Below are positions 45,380-55,830 of a DNA stretch of 64,000 bases, piece after piece. The stretch lies in contig OZ005653.1 in assembly GCA_963930645.1 (NCBI GenBank), positions 117,186,259 through 117,250,258 on the forward strand, written 5' to 3'. Under the pieces are notes generated by a model that saw only the letters and a program-made list of their open reading frames with translations, was not told the DNA's origin and made no database searches. This DNA comes from Salticus scenicus. Lineage: Eukaryota; Arthropoda; Arachnida; Araneae; Salticidae. How positions within the stretch are numbered: position 1 is the first letter of the stretch; every line of letters starts with the position of its first letter. Position numbers and translations under genes: made by a program.

Positions 45380-46790
45380 CTTCATTTGAATATATTCTGT
45401 TTTCTTAAAAAATTCGGAAGGCCTCTTAAAAAACAAAAGATACACTATTGCGCAATTCTATTATTTTTACATTATAAAAAGTTGTATAAAATAAATGGGT
45501 AACACTTTTGAGAGGTAACAAAAATATTCACTAGGATGAAGATGAAATACACATTCCAATGTTACAACAATTAAGGAATAAAAAATTTCAGTTCTAGACC
45601 TGCTCAGAGTAAGAAGAAACAACACGGCTTTCTTATTACTGTTGACTACTACAATACGGAAATATTTTGCATGTAAATAATAATTTCCTGAAGCGAACAC
45701 TCTTCAGCTGCACATGAAGACACAAGATGCATTTAAATTTTAAAATAACAGATTACTATTTTTGTGAAATCGCTTGAATTTTTGTTCAATTGACACATAT
45801 TACTTTATATTTCATATAATATACATAAAACAAAAATATATTTGAAAACATAAAAAAAATATTCAGATTACATGGGCTTTTTATACAGGAGAAGTTAATA
45901 TCCATTACCTGTAACAAGTAATTGAGAAAGACTATTATTTCAGAACTCAGAAAAAATGTAATGACTGCATTGAATTAAATATAAAATGATACACTACTTT
46001 ATGCTTTTATAGTGTCAAAATAATAATTTTTCAACATGAAAGTACGATTAAGAAAATCGGACATCAAACAGGCAACTCATTTAAAAATCGTCCTATTACA
46101 AATTTATGAAGATTTGGGTACTTTGTTGAAATGTACTCTCTAAATATAGAATAATTAATACAGTAAATTTACACCACAAGATTACTGCATGAATTCTTGC
46201 TTCTTGCGTTATCTCAAAGTAGGCATTATCAAAGGGATGTTATACTCTAAAAATAAATCTGATTTTCTCTTGTAGTTTAAAATGCATTCCACTTTGTTTC
46301 TCAAAAGACACAAGGAAACATTTTCTATTCAAATTCTGTTCCATAATGAGAGAACAAAATAATACTTTCAAGTCACAATAAGAAAATTTTATTTATTATT
46401 CATTTCAACTACTAAATTTAGCTACAGTTGATTTTTATCCCGAAGGAATCCTACTTAAAAATTCGAGATCAATGCGATGTGTCTTGATTGTCTTGATTAA
46501 ACAAAATTTAAAATCGTCTGCAAAATTTAAAATGGCTTACTTAGTATTTTTTTTTCTTCTTTGTAAAAGCAATGCTAAATTTACAGAATGGATATTTAGA
46601 ATTGTAAATGAAGGAATTCAACCTCGTCTCTTCTGGCAATACAAAGCGTGATTTCAAATTAACTTTTAATTTCTTTAATAAGAGAATAGGGAGTTATTTG
46701 AAAATTTTCTCAACAGATTTCTCTCTCTCTTTAATTCTGAAAGCTTTTACGTAATTACGAAATTAAATAAAATTATTTTCTCATAATAGT
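45380..46790. other. AT-rich DNA, no gene seen
   Basis: Short frames (such as 45467-45700, minus) have no recognisable domain, no homologue within the window and no splice context. Confidence 0.35.
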
Positions 46791-46794
46791 TACC

Positions 46795-47072
46795 GCATAT
46801 ATCAAGTTTGATTCACTTACATATAGCATAAATATAGCTGTTACATTATGCTATAGAATCTGAGATATAATTTTTCCATAAGTGTTGTGAAATTTCATCA
46901 CAGCAGCACCACCAGTTAAACAATACATGGAAAAACCAAATCAGCGCCAATATAATCAAGATCCAATCACGTTGAATTCCGTCGTTTATTTCGTAAAATA
47001 CAGCGCCTACACAATTTTGGTAACATACAGACAAATACACAAACATTTTCTAAAACCATTTTAATAGCAAGG
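46795..47072 (-). mobile_element. HINE-A fragment with head-proximal microsatellite
   Basis: Minus sense: AAATGGTTTTAGAAAATGTT and TGTGTATTTGTCTGTATG (47035-47060) match the A-family region just before and in its microsatellite. Further in, AGAATCTGAGATATA and GCAGCAGCACCACCAG (plus view) match the body. The terminal palindrome is not recognisable. Confidence 0.55.
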
Positions 47073-47177
47073 AATATCGTCTATATCGAAACAATATGTC
47101 AACAGTTTGAAAAAATAAAATTCTATTTCTGTTTCCAGATAAAAAAGAAAAGGGTAACACACTACCTTAGTAATACA

Positions 47178-47498
47178 TGTGAATCGACTGAGGTCACCTG
47201 TCATTCTAACTCGTAAGTTATTAGGATTTGTCTCTCCAGAGTGGCAACAGCGCTTCGGCCAAGATTCTTTTAGGAATCTGGCAACAGCGAACAAGTTGGA
47301 AGAACCCGCCGAATAGATCGGCAGAGTGAGATTTGAGCAAAGGAGGAGAGAAGGCTAATTATGTTTTGCAGCTGAGTGCTGCCTGAGATTAGTAATATTT
47401 TACACATATTGAAATAATAATTATCTGATTTAGAGCCCCTCTGTAGTTAAACCGCCCTATTATTCAATAAAATTGTATTTAATCTACTCAGCTTCACA
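47178..47498. mobile_element. Possible LTR (solo or 3' LTR)
   Basis: Begins TGTGAA and ends TTCACA (6-bp inverted TG...CA ends). AATAAA occurs at 47465-47470 in plus sense, and TGGTGTCAGAA, like a primer-binding site, follows 3 bp after the plus-sense end. However, the adjacent Ty3/gypsy pol is on the minus strand, and a purine stretch AGAGAAAAGGGGCGCGG (minus sense, about 47534-47550) would suit a polypurine tract for a minus-strand LTR. Orientation is therefore unresolved. Confidence 0.3.
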
Positions 47499-47579
47499 AA
47501 TTGGTGTCAGAATAGCTCACTCACTGATAATCCGCGCCCCTTTTCTCTGTAATTATAATTACACTCATGGTATACTATA

Positions 47580-49728
47580 TAGGGGAAAGTTGGACAAAAC
47601 GGGATACCATTCTTGTTTTTTTTTTTTTTTTTTTACTACAAAAAATGTGTTGAAGAAAACCACACATTATTATTTTATTGAAGCACACAAAAAACATAGT
47701 TTTAACTAATTTTAATGACTGTGAAATAGTAAAAAAAATTATTTACCAAACTCTTACACATCCCGTTTTAGCATACCTGGGTTGGACAAAACGGGATAGG
47801 GATTACAAAGTTTAATTTTTTGTGTAAAACTAACTGAAAAACATAATTAACTGGCAAAAACCTGTAAAGCAAAATTTCTGCTTGAAAGAACAATGCCTTC
47901 AGCAATCAGAGACTTAAAATAAGAGTTTTTTATGTTATTATTTGCAAAATGGGAAAGAAGACCTTGTATTTAAGCCTAAAGCAGAACAAAATTCGCATAT
48001 AAAGGTGTCGTCCTCTTCGTCGGCATTAGAACACGCTTCGTGAGCCCATTCTTGGCATCCAGAACATTGGATCCAACCTTCACCAGCCTTAGAGTCGACG
48101 TACAGTTCATTACAAAATATGCAGGTTTCTCCTCCCTCTGTTTCATTTTCAGACGATGACGACATGCATTCTTGGCTGCTTGCTGAAGGTTTATTAAACT
48201 TTTCTATGTTTTGACTTTTAACATCAGGATTAGGCTTTCCTTTGGATTCTAGGCCTACTATTAGGTTTGGCTACACCTGGTAGCTCTATTTCATCCTCTT
48301 TTCCATTTCCTTTTCTTACAAACTTCTTTTTTGGAATTTTTAAGAGGGATTTCTTAGCAGCTTTTTCTTCAATTTTCTTGGTTCTTTTTTGTAGTTTAAT
48401 CGTCCTTTCTTTTTCTTCCATTTCTAACTCACTACAATATGGAGATGATGTTATTACTACAGTTTTCTTCTTTCTCTTATCTGCCCTTTTTTCTGGGTGA
48501 GGCCCTTTTACTTGAGGTACAGGCAGAACAAACTTTGGAGAGATGGAAAATGGTAGCTTAGGTCGATAACAAGAGAATTCTAATCCTTTCTCCCCTGAGG
48601 ATGTTGCAGGTTGGTCTGGACATAGGCTATCTCCTGACAAGATTGTTGGTTGGTCTACTCCTACGATGTCCCTTGAAGAAGTTGAAGGTTGCTCTTGGTC
48701 TTTGCTCATATCAGTCTGGTGCCCAACGCCTGGCGGTTCTTGCTGCAGGTCTGACGTAGGGTGGTCTGTGGTGGCAGAGGGTGCAAATAAGTGATCTGGG
48801 AAGACGTCAGGATTGTAAGGACTTATGCCAGTTTCTCTAAACCCTTTAACGGCAGTTTCTGCAACAGCTGCCCGTGAATAGGCTGCGTTTAACAGTTTTG
48901 CAACTTCGTAAATTGTGACGCACCTACCTGGATGGTTGAACAGCCACTTTTGAACTTCTTGTTCATAATACGTGCTCAGTGGAGCCATGAAACTGACATC
49001 CAGGGGCTGATGGCGATGAGTTGTATGTGGGGAGGAGGATAGGATGGTTGCATTATTTTTTCTTGCCAAATTTACAAGTTCCAAACATTTGGTGTGACTG
49101 TTGTGTCCATCAAGTAGCAACAGCACTGGCTTCTCATGGGTAGGGTTGGAAAATTCTACGAACTTTTTAAACCAAACAATGAAGGTCTCCTTCGTGATCC
49201 AGCCGGTCTTGTGATACAGTGCAAATGGTACTGGGAAAGCATCATCCATGAGTCGTGGGTTTTCCTTCACTCGAGGAAACACAAACATAGGAGGGACGAA
49301 TATACGGCATAAAAAACTGTATCCCATTTTATCCAACTCATAAGTGTCCCGTTTTGTCCAACTCCGATACTTTTCAAAACAAACATGGCTGATGCCTAAA
49401 CGTGAAAGGAAAATTAGATAGACTACACATGAGAATGTTCGTTAATAAATGCTTAATCAAATGTAATACTCACCGGAATTGTATTCCCATATATGTAGGC
49501 AGTATAATCTAGAAAACAACGCATGTAACTGTAGAAAGTGCCAAGAAATCAGAGTAAAAAAGTTCTACGAGTAAGAGCTACAACTTTCCATCAGCTAGTG
49601 GTCTCAAGGCTGAACGAACTGAGAATGGTGTAATGACGACCGAGAACAAGTTTCTGTCGTCGTCCGCTCGATAGCAGTACTAGACAGGTCCCTAGGCGAC
49701 GTATCCCGTTTTATCCAACTTTCCCCTA
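47580..49728 (-). mobile_element. pogo/Tigger-type DNA transposon, internally deleted
   Basis: Element 47582-49726 (2145 bp) with TA on both sides. The inverted ends are 25 bp, GGGGAAAGTTGGACAAAACG (left) and CGTTTTATCCAACTTTCCCC (right), with one mismatch. The core GTTGGACAAAACGGGATA is repeated internally on both sides (47781-47798; 49320-49339; 49346-49365), probably transposase-binding repeats. It encodes part of a DDE transposase and a PHD finger on the minus strand but lacks the N-terminal helix-turn-helix/CENP-B region. Inserted in the 3' part of a Ty3/gypsy pol. Confidence 0.85.
47938..49336 (-). pseudogene. pogo-type DDE transposase plus PHD finger, N-terminally deleted
   Basis: Frame 49336-48230 covers the second half of a DDE_1 catalytic domain. 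Catalytic Asp lie in LLLLDGHNSH (residue 76) and HRHQPLDVSF (residue 113), giving the DD36D-like spacing. VKGFRETGISPYNPDVF closes the fold and a Lys-rich tail follows. The first catalytic Asp and the DNA-binding half are absent. A frameshift near 48235-48260 separates a second frame (48165-47938) with a C4HC3 PHD finger: C15, C18, C34, C37, H42, C45, C57, C60, with WIQC and WAHEAC. A transposase with a C-terminal PHD finger is a known pogo arrangement. The Met at 49336 lies within a repeated terminal-like motif and is probably not the native start. Inactive. Confidence 0.85.
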
Positions 49729-51419
49729 CATACAACAAAAAACAGTTTTTCCAATTAGTCATTGTCCATTTTTTCATCATATCTGCAGCAGTTGACGTTA
49801 CATTTGGTCCTTCATGCTGACCAACTTTTTGAACTTCGTATCTGTCATTTGTCTTAACCTTTGTCACCTTATAGGGGCCAAAATATTTAATTCTTAATTT
49901 GAGACCTGCTCCAAAATGGGTGAGTTGGATGGCAACTAGGTCATCTACATGATACTTATGTGCTCTCTTGCGTTTTTTCATCGTATTGTCTTTATTCTCT
50001 TCCTGGATTTTCTCGATTTGCTGTTTTGCATCATTTCTTTGTTCTTCCCTGGCTCCATGAACCTTTTTCTGTCCTCTTCTTCTAAAAGACTTTTAAAGAT
50101 CAGATCCTCTTTGTTTTTCATCTTAACTCTTGTTAGTAGTTGAAAAGGTGTCAATTTTGTACTCCTTATCATAGTGCTGTTCAGTACTAACATTCTTGTA
50201 CCACTTAATTGGATCTTCAATGAATAATTTGGACAAGATGGGTATTAAAGTCCTGTGCAAACGTTCGATTTACCCATTTCCTCTTGGTACTCCTGTCGTA
50301 ATTGAAACATGTTCGATGTTTCCCATACGGAAATATTTTTTGAATTCCTTGGATCTAAATGCACTTCCTTTGTCGGTTATAATTCGTGATGGGTTTCCAA
50401 GGGATGTTTGTTGAAGTTTCAGCTTATTTAAAGCTTCTTCTGCACTCGTGGTCTTGACTGGATATAGCCTAATGCACTTTGTAAATCCATCAATCACAGT
50501 GAAAATATGCTGATATTTCTTATTGGTAGATGGTAACGGTCCAATGAAATCAATATGATATGTGCCTAACGGTACATTTTCCTTCGGAATAGGATTCAAG
50601 TATCCTTCGAATTTTCCACTTTTCTTATTGCATAGAATACATTTCACGCAATTAGCTATAACATTTTCAACTTTCTTTCTCGCTCCTGGAATGAAAAACT
50701 CTTTTCAATATTTCTTCTGTCTTCGCTGAAGTAAAATGTCCTTTTTGATGAACTTGTCTTATTATTTCTGACTGCATATTCTCTGGAACAACTAATAATT
50801 CTCTACCTGCATTATACCTATACAATACATCGTTTTTCACTAAATAATTTTCTTCCTTACCCTTTTCCATTAATTCCTTTACGACTTTTATATTTTCGTC
50901 ATTGTTTTGAGAATTTGCTATTTTATGTGTTATCTCATCATCTTAGGCTTGAGTGTCAACAATATTTACATTTCTGCTTAAAGCATCTACGTGTTTCATT
51001 TGTGAAGCGGGTCTATGAATTATTTCATAGTCAAATTCCTCTAAAAGTAATGCCCAACGAGCTATTTTAGGCGATAAGTCTTTTTTAGACATAGTCTGCT
51101 GTAATGCCGAACAATCTGTGAATATCTTAAATTTTGCTCAGAGTAAATAATTTCTGAATTTTTTCAAAGCTTCAATCTCTGCTAGGATATCTAGCTCATA
51201 ACTAGAGTACTTTTCCTGTTGTGCATTAGTTTTCTTGCTCATGTACTGAATTGGATGCATTTTCTCGTCGTCTCCTAATTGTAATAACACTGCACCAAAT
51301 CCGAAACTGCTAGCATCCATGTGCAACTCTAATTTAGATCCCTGTTTAAAAATATAAAATACTGGTTCACAACTTACAAGGAAACATTCAAAAGGTGTCA
51401 TCCTCAAAAAGTATTGAAA
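49727..51419 (-). pseudogene. Ty3/gypsy retrotransposon pol fragment, decayed
   Basis: Minus-strand order from right to left. At 51407-51138 is the end of RT and start of RNase H (LELHMDASSFGFGAVLLQL, YSSYELDILA). At 50870-50667 is an integrase zinc-binding-like region (LLVVPENMQSEIIRQVHQKG). At 50647-50270 is the integrase core, with catalytic-type Asp in YHIDFIGPLP and RIITDKGSAF. At 49981-49730 is the C-terminal region with DDLVAIQLTHFGAGLKLR and YFGPYKVTKV. The pieces lie in all three minus frames and stop codons interrupt the spacers, so no polyprotein can be made. The upstream RT, protease and gag are missing. The pogo element cuts off the C-terminus at 49727. Confidence 0.9.
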
Positions 51420-51463
51420 AAAATATATGTGATTCTACTCTTCATAAAACACCAGAAAATGAA

Positions 51464-51706
51464 AAAATTATCGGCTGAAATGAATTACAGCGACCACAAA
51501 AAATTATCAAAATTAAGCATATTTGGCGATTTAGCGCTGTAAGGTGATACGTTTGCTAGCACCGAGATTGCCGTGTACGAACAGAACCGTGTTTTGCTTT
51601 TCCGCCAAGTACTCAAAATCAATCGCCTAGCAGTGTGAAATCGCCAAATATGCTTAATTTTGATAATTTTTTGTGGTCGCTGTAATTAATTTCAGCCGAT
51701 AATTTT
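51464..51706. mobile_element. MITE with about 70-bp inverted repeats
   Basis: Left arm AAAATTATCGGCTGAAATGA, CAGCGACCACAAAAAATTAT and AAGCATATTTGGCGATTT. The right arm is the reverse complement, ending TTTCAGCCGATAATTTT. 243 bp in total with a unique loop (about 51540-51630). No clear target duplication. It lies just beyond the recognisable edge of the gypsy remnant. Confidence 0.75.
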
Positions 51707-52280
51707 ATCATAATTTATCTATGGTTATATGGTGCTCTGGTTTTATTTTACTTTACTTTTATTTTAATATAATGAAATTCTATGTTATACTTTTATCAAA
51801 TTTTCTTTTTGCTTCAATCTCTTTAAATGTAACTAATATATACTAATATATCATTTTATATATATTCTTTTATCTACAGAGTTATACCAAGTTACTCAAA
51901 TAAATCACTTAATTAAATTACTTCCTTAATACCAATAAAACATTTAAATTATGAATTATAAATAATAAAACATTTAACATTGCTAATTAGATCGTATAGA
52001 ATATTTACTTTTTACTTTTAATCCCTACAAACAACAAAAAAAAGGTTAAGTTCGCGTAGTGTTCTTAAAACTTAACCTATTACTTATTAAATTTCTTGTC
52101 GCAATAACACAAGTTCAGAAAAATGGGTAAAACAATACCCGTAGACAGGAGTATATAAAGAAAAAAATTGTTTCTCTAATAAAATTAATTTACATTGGTA
52201 CACTTCATAAGAAAAACAGATACTAAGAGCTGATTTTACATTACACCAATTTTTATTAAACAGAATTAAGATTACAAAAA
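51707..52280. other. AT-rich DNA, no gene seen
   Basis: Nothing recognised. Confidence 0.35.
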
Positions 52281-53822
52281 ATCTGATGTGGGCACCACAT
52301 GACTTCCTTATACACTTTTAGAAATATACATAATGTTAAAAAATATTGTCACTGGACCCGAAACAGTTGGCTAAAAATATTTTTAAAAAAATGCATGCGT
52401 ACGTAAAAAAAAATAAATAAATAAATAAAATTGTGCCTTGAGGGGACTCATTTTAAAATCCTTGGAGGGGGGGGGGAAGGGGAATCATGTCAAAGTTGTG
52501 CCTTGGGGGGACTCATGTCAAAGTTGGGCCTTGGGGGGCCTTATTTCAAAATTGCACCTTGGGGGGACTCATGTCAAAGTTATGCCTTGGGGGGGACTCA
52601 TGTCAAAGTTGTACCTTGGGGGGACTCATGTGCCTTGGGGGGGGTCTCATGTCAAAGTTCTGCCTTGGGGGGACTCATGTCAAAGTTGTACCTTGGGGGG
52701 GACTCATGTCAAAGTTGTGCCTTGGGGGGACTCATGTCAAAGTTGTGCCTTCGGGGGGGGGACTTCGGATCCGAAACAATTGGATAAAAGTGTTAAAAAA
52801 TGCATTTTCACCGTGTTTCTGAACTATTCCGGAAGTTTCAAATCTCTAACTAGTCGGGAAGTTAGTTAAATAGATTTTCTGTTGAATCATATAAACGCTG
52901 CTAAAGGCAGCAGTGACACGAAGCAATTGGCTAAAAATATTTAAAAAATGCATTGTCGCCGTGTTCTGAGCTTTTCTGGAAGTTTTAAATGTCTAGCTAG
53001 TCGGGACGTTAGTTAAAAATCGATTGCAAGATTTGTACTGGTAACGCTGCCGAAGGCAGCAGGTATCGGAAACAGTTGGCCAAAAATATTAAAAAAACGC
53101 ATTGTAAACGTGTTCTGAGCTTTTCTGAAAGTTTCAAATGTCTAGCTAGTCGGGAAGTCAGTTAAATTGCAAGATTTGTCCAAACCGTTTTTGAGTTATT
53201 ACCGTTTTTTGATACATTATGGCCAAAACCAATGTATTTTTGGTCATTATGAACCTAATTTTCCTAAATATCTCCAAAATGGAAAATCATACAAAGTCCA
53301 AAAAGGGAGGTGCAGAACTATATGTTATAACAAACCTATGTACCAATTCGCAACTTTCTACGTTCAACCGTTTTTGAGTTATTACCGTTTTTTGATACAT
53401 TATGGCCAAAACCTATGTATTTTTGTCATTATGAACCTAATTTTCCTAAATATCTCCAAAACGGAAAATCATACAAAGTCCAAAACGGGAGGTGCACAAC
53501 TAGATGTTATAACAAACCTATGTACCAATTCGCAACTTTCTACGTCCAACCGTTTTTGAGTTATGCGACATACACACACACACACACACAGACACACACA
53601 CACACATACAGACGTCACGAAAAACCGTGTAAAATCGCTTATATCTCTAAAACGAGAGCTCGTGTTCAGACGACACTTGCAGGTGTACAACTATACATCA
53701 TGACAGTCACACGTATAAATTGGCAACATTCAGCGATCGTTCGTTTTCGAGCAATGTGAAATACAAAATCCATTTCGCAAATCGGGATTACTATACTTCC
53801 TTATACTTTGTATAAGGAAGTA
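52281..53822 (-). mobile_element. HINE-C2, complete, with embedded G-rich minisatellite
   Basis: Minus-strand element. 3' end at 52281: terminal CAGAT, hairpin ATGTGG-TGC-CCACAT, and the inverted 5' copy GTATAAGGAAGTC (52301-52313). 5' end at 53822: ACTTCCTTATACAAAGTATA with inverse TAAGGAAGT. CA microsatellite 53571-53608. Two 180-bp units (53185-53545) with TCCAAAACGGAAAATCATAC, and three 150-bp units (52770-53175) with GTTTCAAATGTCTAGCTAGT. The minisatellite 52431-52770 interrupts the 3' unit. This copy gives the clearest view of the C family's ends. Confidence 0.8.
52431..52770. repeat. G-rich minisatellite, second array
   Basis: About ten units of the same type as 34432-34748 (CTTGGGGGGACTCATGTCAA plus AGTTG and TGCC/TACC/GGCC), with G runs of 5 to 11. 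Located inside HINE-C2, unrelated to the first location. Confidence 0.9.
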
Positions 53823-55399
53823 AAAATACTAATCCCGTGCTATAAACATTAATTTATATCTTAGAAAAAAAACTAACAACTTCCGTAATAACAAAATAAA
53901 CTGGTAATACCTTGGCGAAACCCATTAATTCACAGGATTAACCATATATAGCATTCATACAAATCCAGCTGGTAATTTTCTTATTACTTTTCCTTTCTCA
54001 GAAAATGAGCTGATACAATTATAATTAAATGTAACCAACAACAAAAGGAAAGGTTAGAGGCTTAAATATGAATCTTAACTTACATAACAAAGGGTTCTTT
54101 CAGCTGCCCCAGTTCCGTCGAGAGTCGAAGAGGACGTTTTCCAAATAAACGTTAAGGACAAAGGCTTCCAAGCTACGCAGCATCGTAATCCTTCTTTATA
54201 CATAACTTAGTTCAGGTTTTTTTTTGGGGGGGGGAATAAAGCACAACCTCAGTCACCCCTTCACGCGGGTAATCGTCTCGGTCATCTCAGCTGAAAATTC
54301 TTCCTCGTCCGGAGCACGCTTATCGACACTCAGTCATACACTCGTTACAAAACGCCCTTTCTTTCTTCTTCTTTTCCAACTACAAGCTAGACCTGAGTAA
54401 CGTCACGTCTCCTTCGCCTCATCAAGATCCCACTGCCTTCCTCTATCTTTTTTCATGCTACTCGCTATCAACTCACCACTCCAATTCTCTACAAAACAGC
54501 TATCTTACGACGTCACTCGCTTATATCTCTAAAACGAGAGCTCGTGTTCAGACGACACTTGCAGGTGTACAACTATACATCATGACAGTCACACGTATAA
54601 ATTGGCAACATTCAGCGATCGTTCGTTTTCGAGCAATGTGAAATACAAAATCCATTTCGCAAATCGGGATTACTATACTTCCTTATACTTTGTATAAGGA
54701 AGTAAAAATACTAATCCCGTGCTATAAACATTAATTTATATCTTAGAAAAAAAACTAACAACTTCCGTAATAACAAAATAAACTGGTAATACCTTGGCGA
54801 AACCCATTAATTCACAGGATTAACCATATATAGCATTCATACAAATCCAGCTGGTAATTTTCTTATTACTTTTCCTTTCTCAGAAAATGAGCTGATACAA
54901 TTATAATTAAATGTAACCAACAACAAAAGGAAAGGTTAGAGGCTTAAATATGAATCTTAACTTACATAACAAAGGGTTCTTTCAGCTGCCCCAGTTCCGT
55001 CGAGAGTCGAAGAGGACGTTTTCCAAATAAACGTTAAGGACAAAGGCTTCCAAGCTACGCAGCATCGTAATCCTTCTTTATACATAACTTAGTTCAGGTT
55101 TTTTTTTGGGGGGGGGAATAAAGCACAACCTCAGTCACCCCTTCACGCGGGTAATCGTCTCGGTCATCTCAGCTGAAAATTCTTCCTCGTCCGGAGCACG
55201 CTTATCGACACTCAGTCATACACTCGTTACAAAACGCCCTTTCTTTCTTCTTCTTTTCCAACTACAAGCTAGACCTGAGTAACGTCACGTCTCCTTCGCC
55301 TCATCAAGATCCCACTGCCTTCCTCTATCTTTTTTCATGCTACTCGCTATCAACTCACCACTCCAATTCTCTACAAAACAGCTATCTTACGACGTCACT
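53636..55399. repeat. Exact tandem duplication, 882-bp period
   Basis: 53636-54517 is repeated at 54518-55399 with no difference seen, including a T9G9 homopolymer pair (54217-54234 and 55099-55116). Each copy contains the HINE-C head, about 200 bp of AT-rich DNA, and a GC-richer stretch. Homology at the breakpoints is at most one base. The identity means either a very recent duplication or an assembly artefact. Confidence 0.9.
54518..54704 (-). mobile_element. HINE-C head, duplicated fragment
   Basis: Second copy of the HINE-C2 5' end (palindrome ACTTCCTTATACAAAGTATA and the first 150 bp), created by the 882-bp duplication rather than by transposition. Confidence 0.85.
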
Positions 55400-55830
55400 C
55401 AGCCAACAACCAGCGAGTCTAAATCAGATCAAGCACTAACTACTTCCCAAACGAAAAGATAAGATCTCTTCTGCTATATCCCTGAAAAAGTAAAAATCCC
55501 ACTTTTTATCCAAACCGGGAGGGAAAGCAGTCGCCACGCCTTCCTCTCCCCATGCTACGTCAGCAAACCCACTACGCCGAATGAGTGCGTAGCCACACCA
55601 CGAGGTACAACTCGTAACACGCCCCCCGTGACTCTGATATGGTAATTCCAGTACTGACGTCACAGAACGGGGTGAAAAGAGGAACCCACCTCCAACTACA
55701 GCTGATCAGTCAGGTGTTTTTTTTTCGAGAACTTGCTTCTCGCTTCACTCAGATAAAGGAAAAAGAGAAAAGGGGAAAAAGAAAGCTTTTGAATTTCAGT
55801 CTTTCACTGACCGGATGAAATACGGATTTC
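55400..55830 (-). promoter_or_regulatory. CpG-rich segment with CRE palindromes (promoter or LTR)
   Basis: Markedly richer in C, G and CpG than its surroundings. TGACGTCA-type CRE at about 55653-55660 and GACGTCACT at 55391-55399. A TATA-like GGATAAAAAGTG (minus sense) lies near 55495-55506. In minus sense ACGGGGGGCG directly precedes TGTTACGAGTTGTACC at 55619, which resembles a polypurine tract and LTR start. In the adjoining duplicated block a GTAAGT donor (minus sense, about 54958-54963 and its repeat at 54076-54081) could end a 5' untranslated exon. LTR versus host promoter is not resolved. Confidence 0.35.

Noticed and set aside
47178..47498. Confident LTR of the neighbouring gypsy element
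   Set aside because: Primer-site and polyadenylation signals point to the plus strand while pol is on the minus strand; kept only as a low-confidence feature.
52431..52770. CRISPR-like array
   Set aside because: No unique spacers; units are contiguous and differ only in G-run length. The host is eukaryotic.
53469..53759. Frames with CVCVCV or THTHTH runs
   Set aside because: They translate the HINE-C CA/TG microsatellite.
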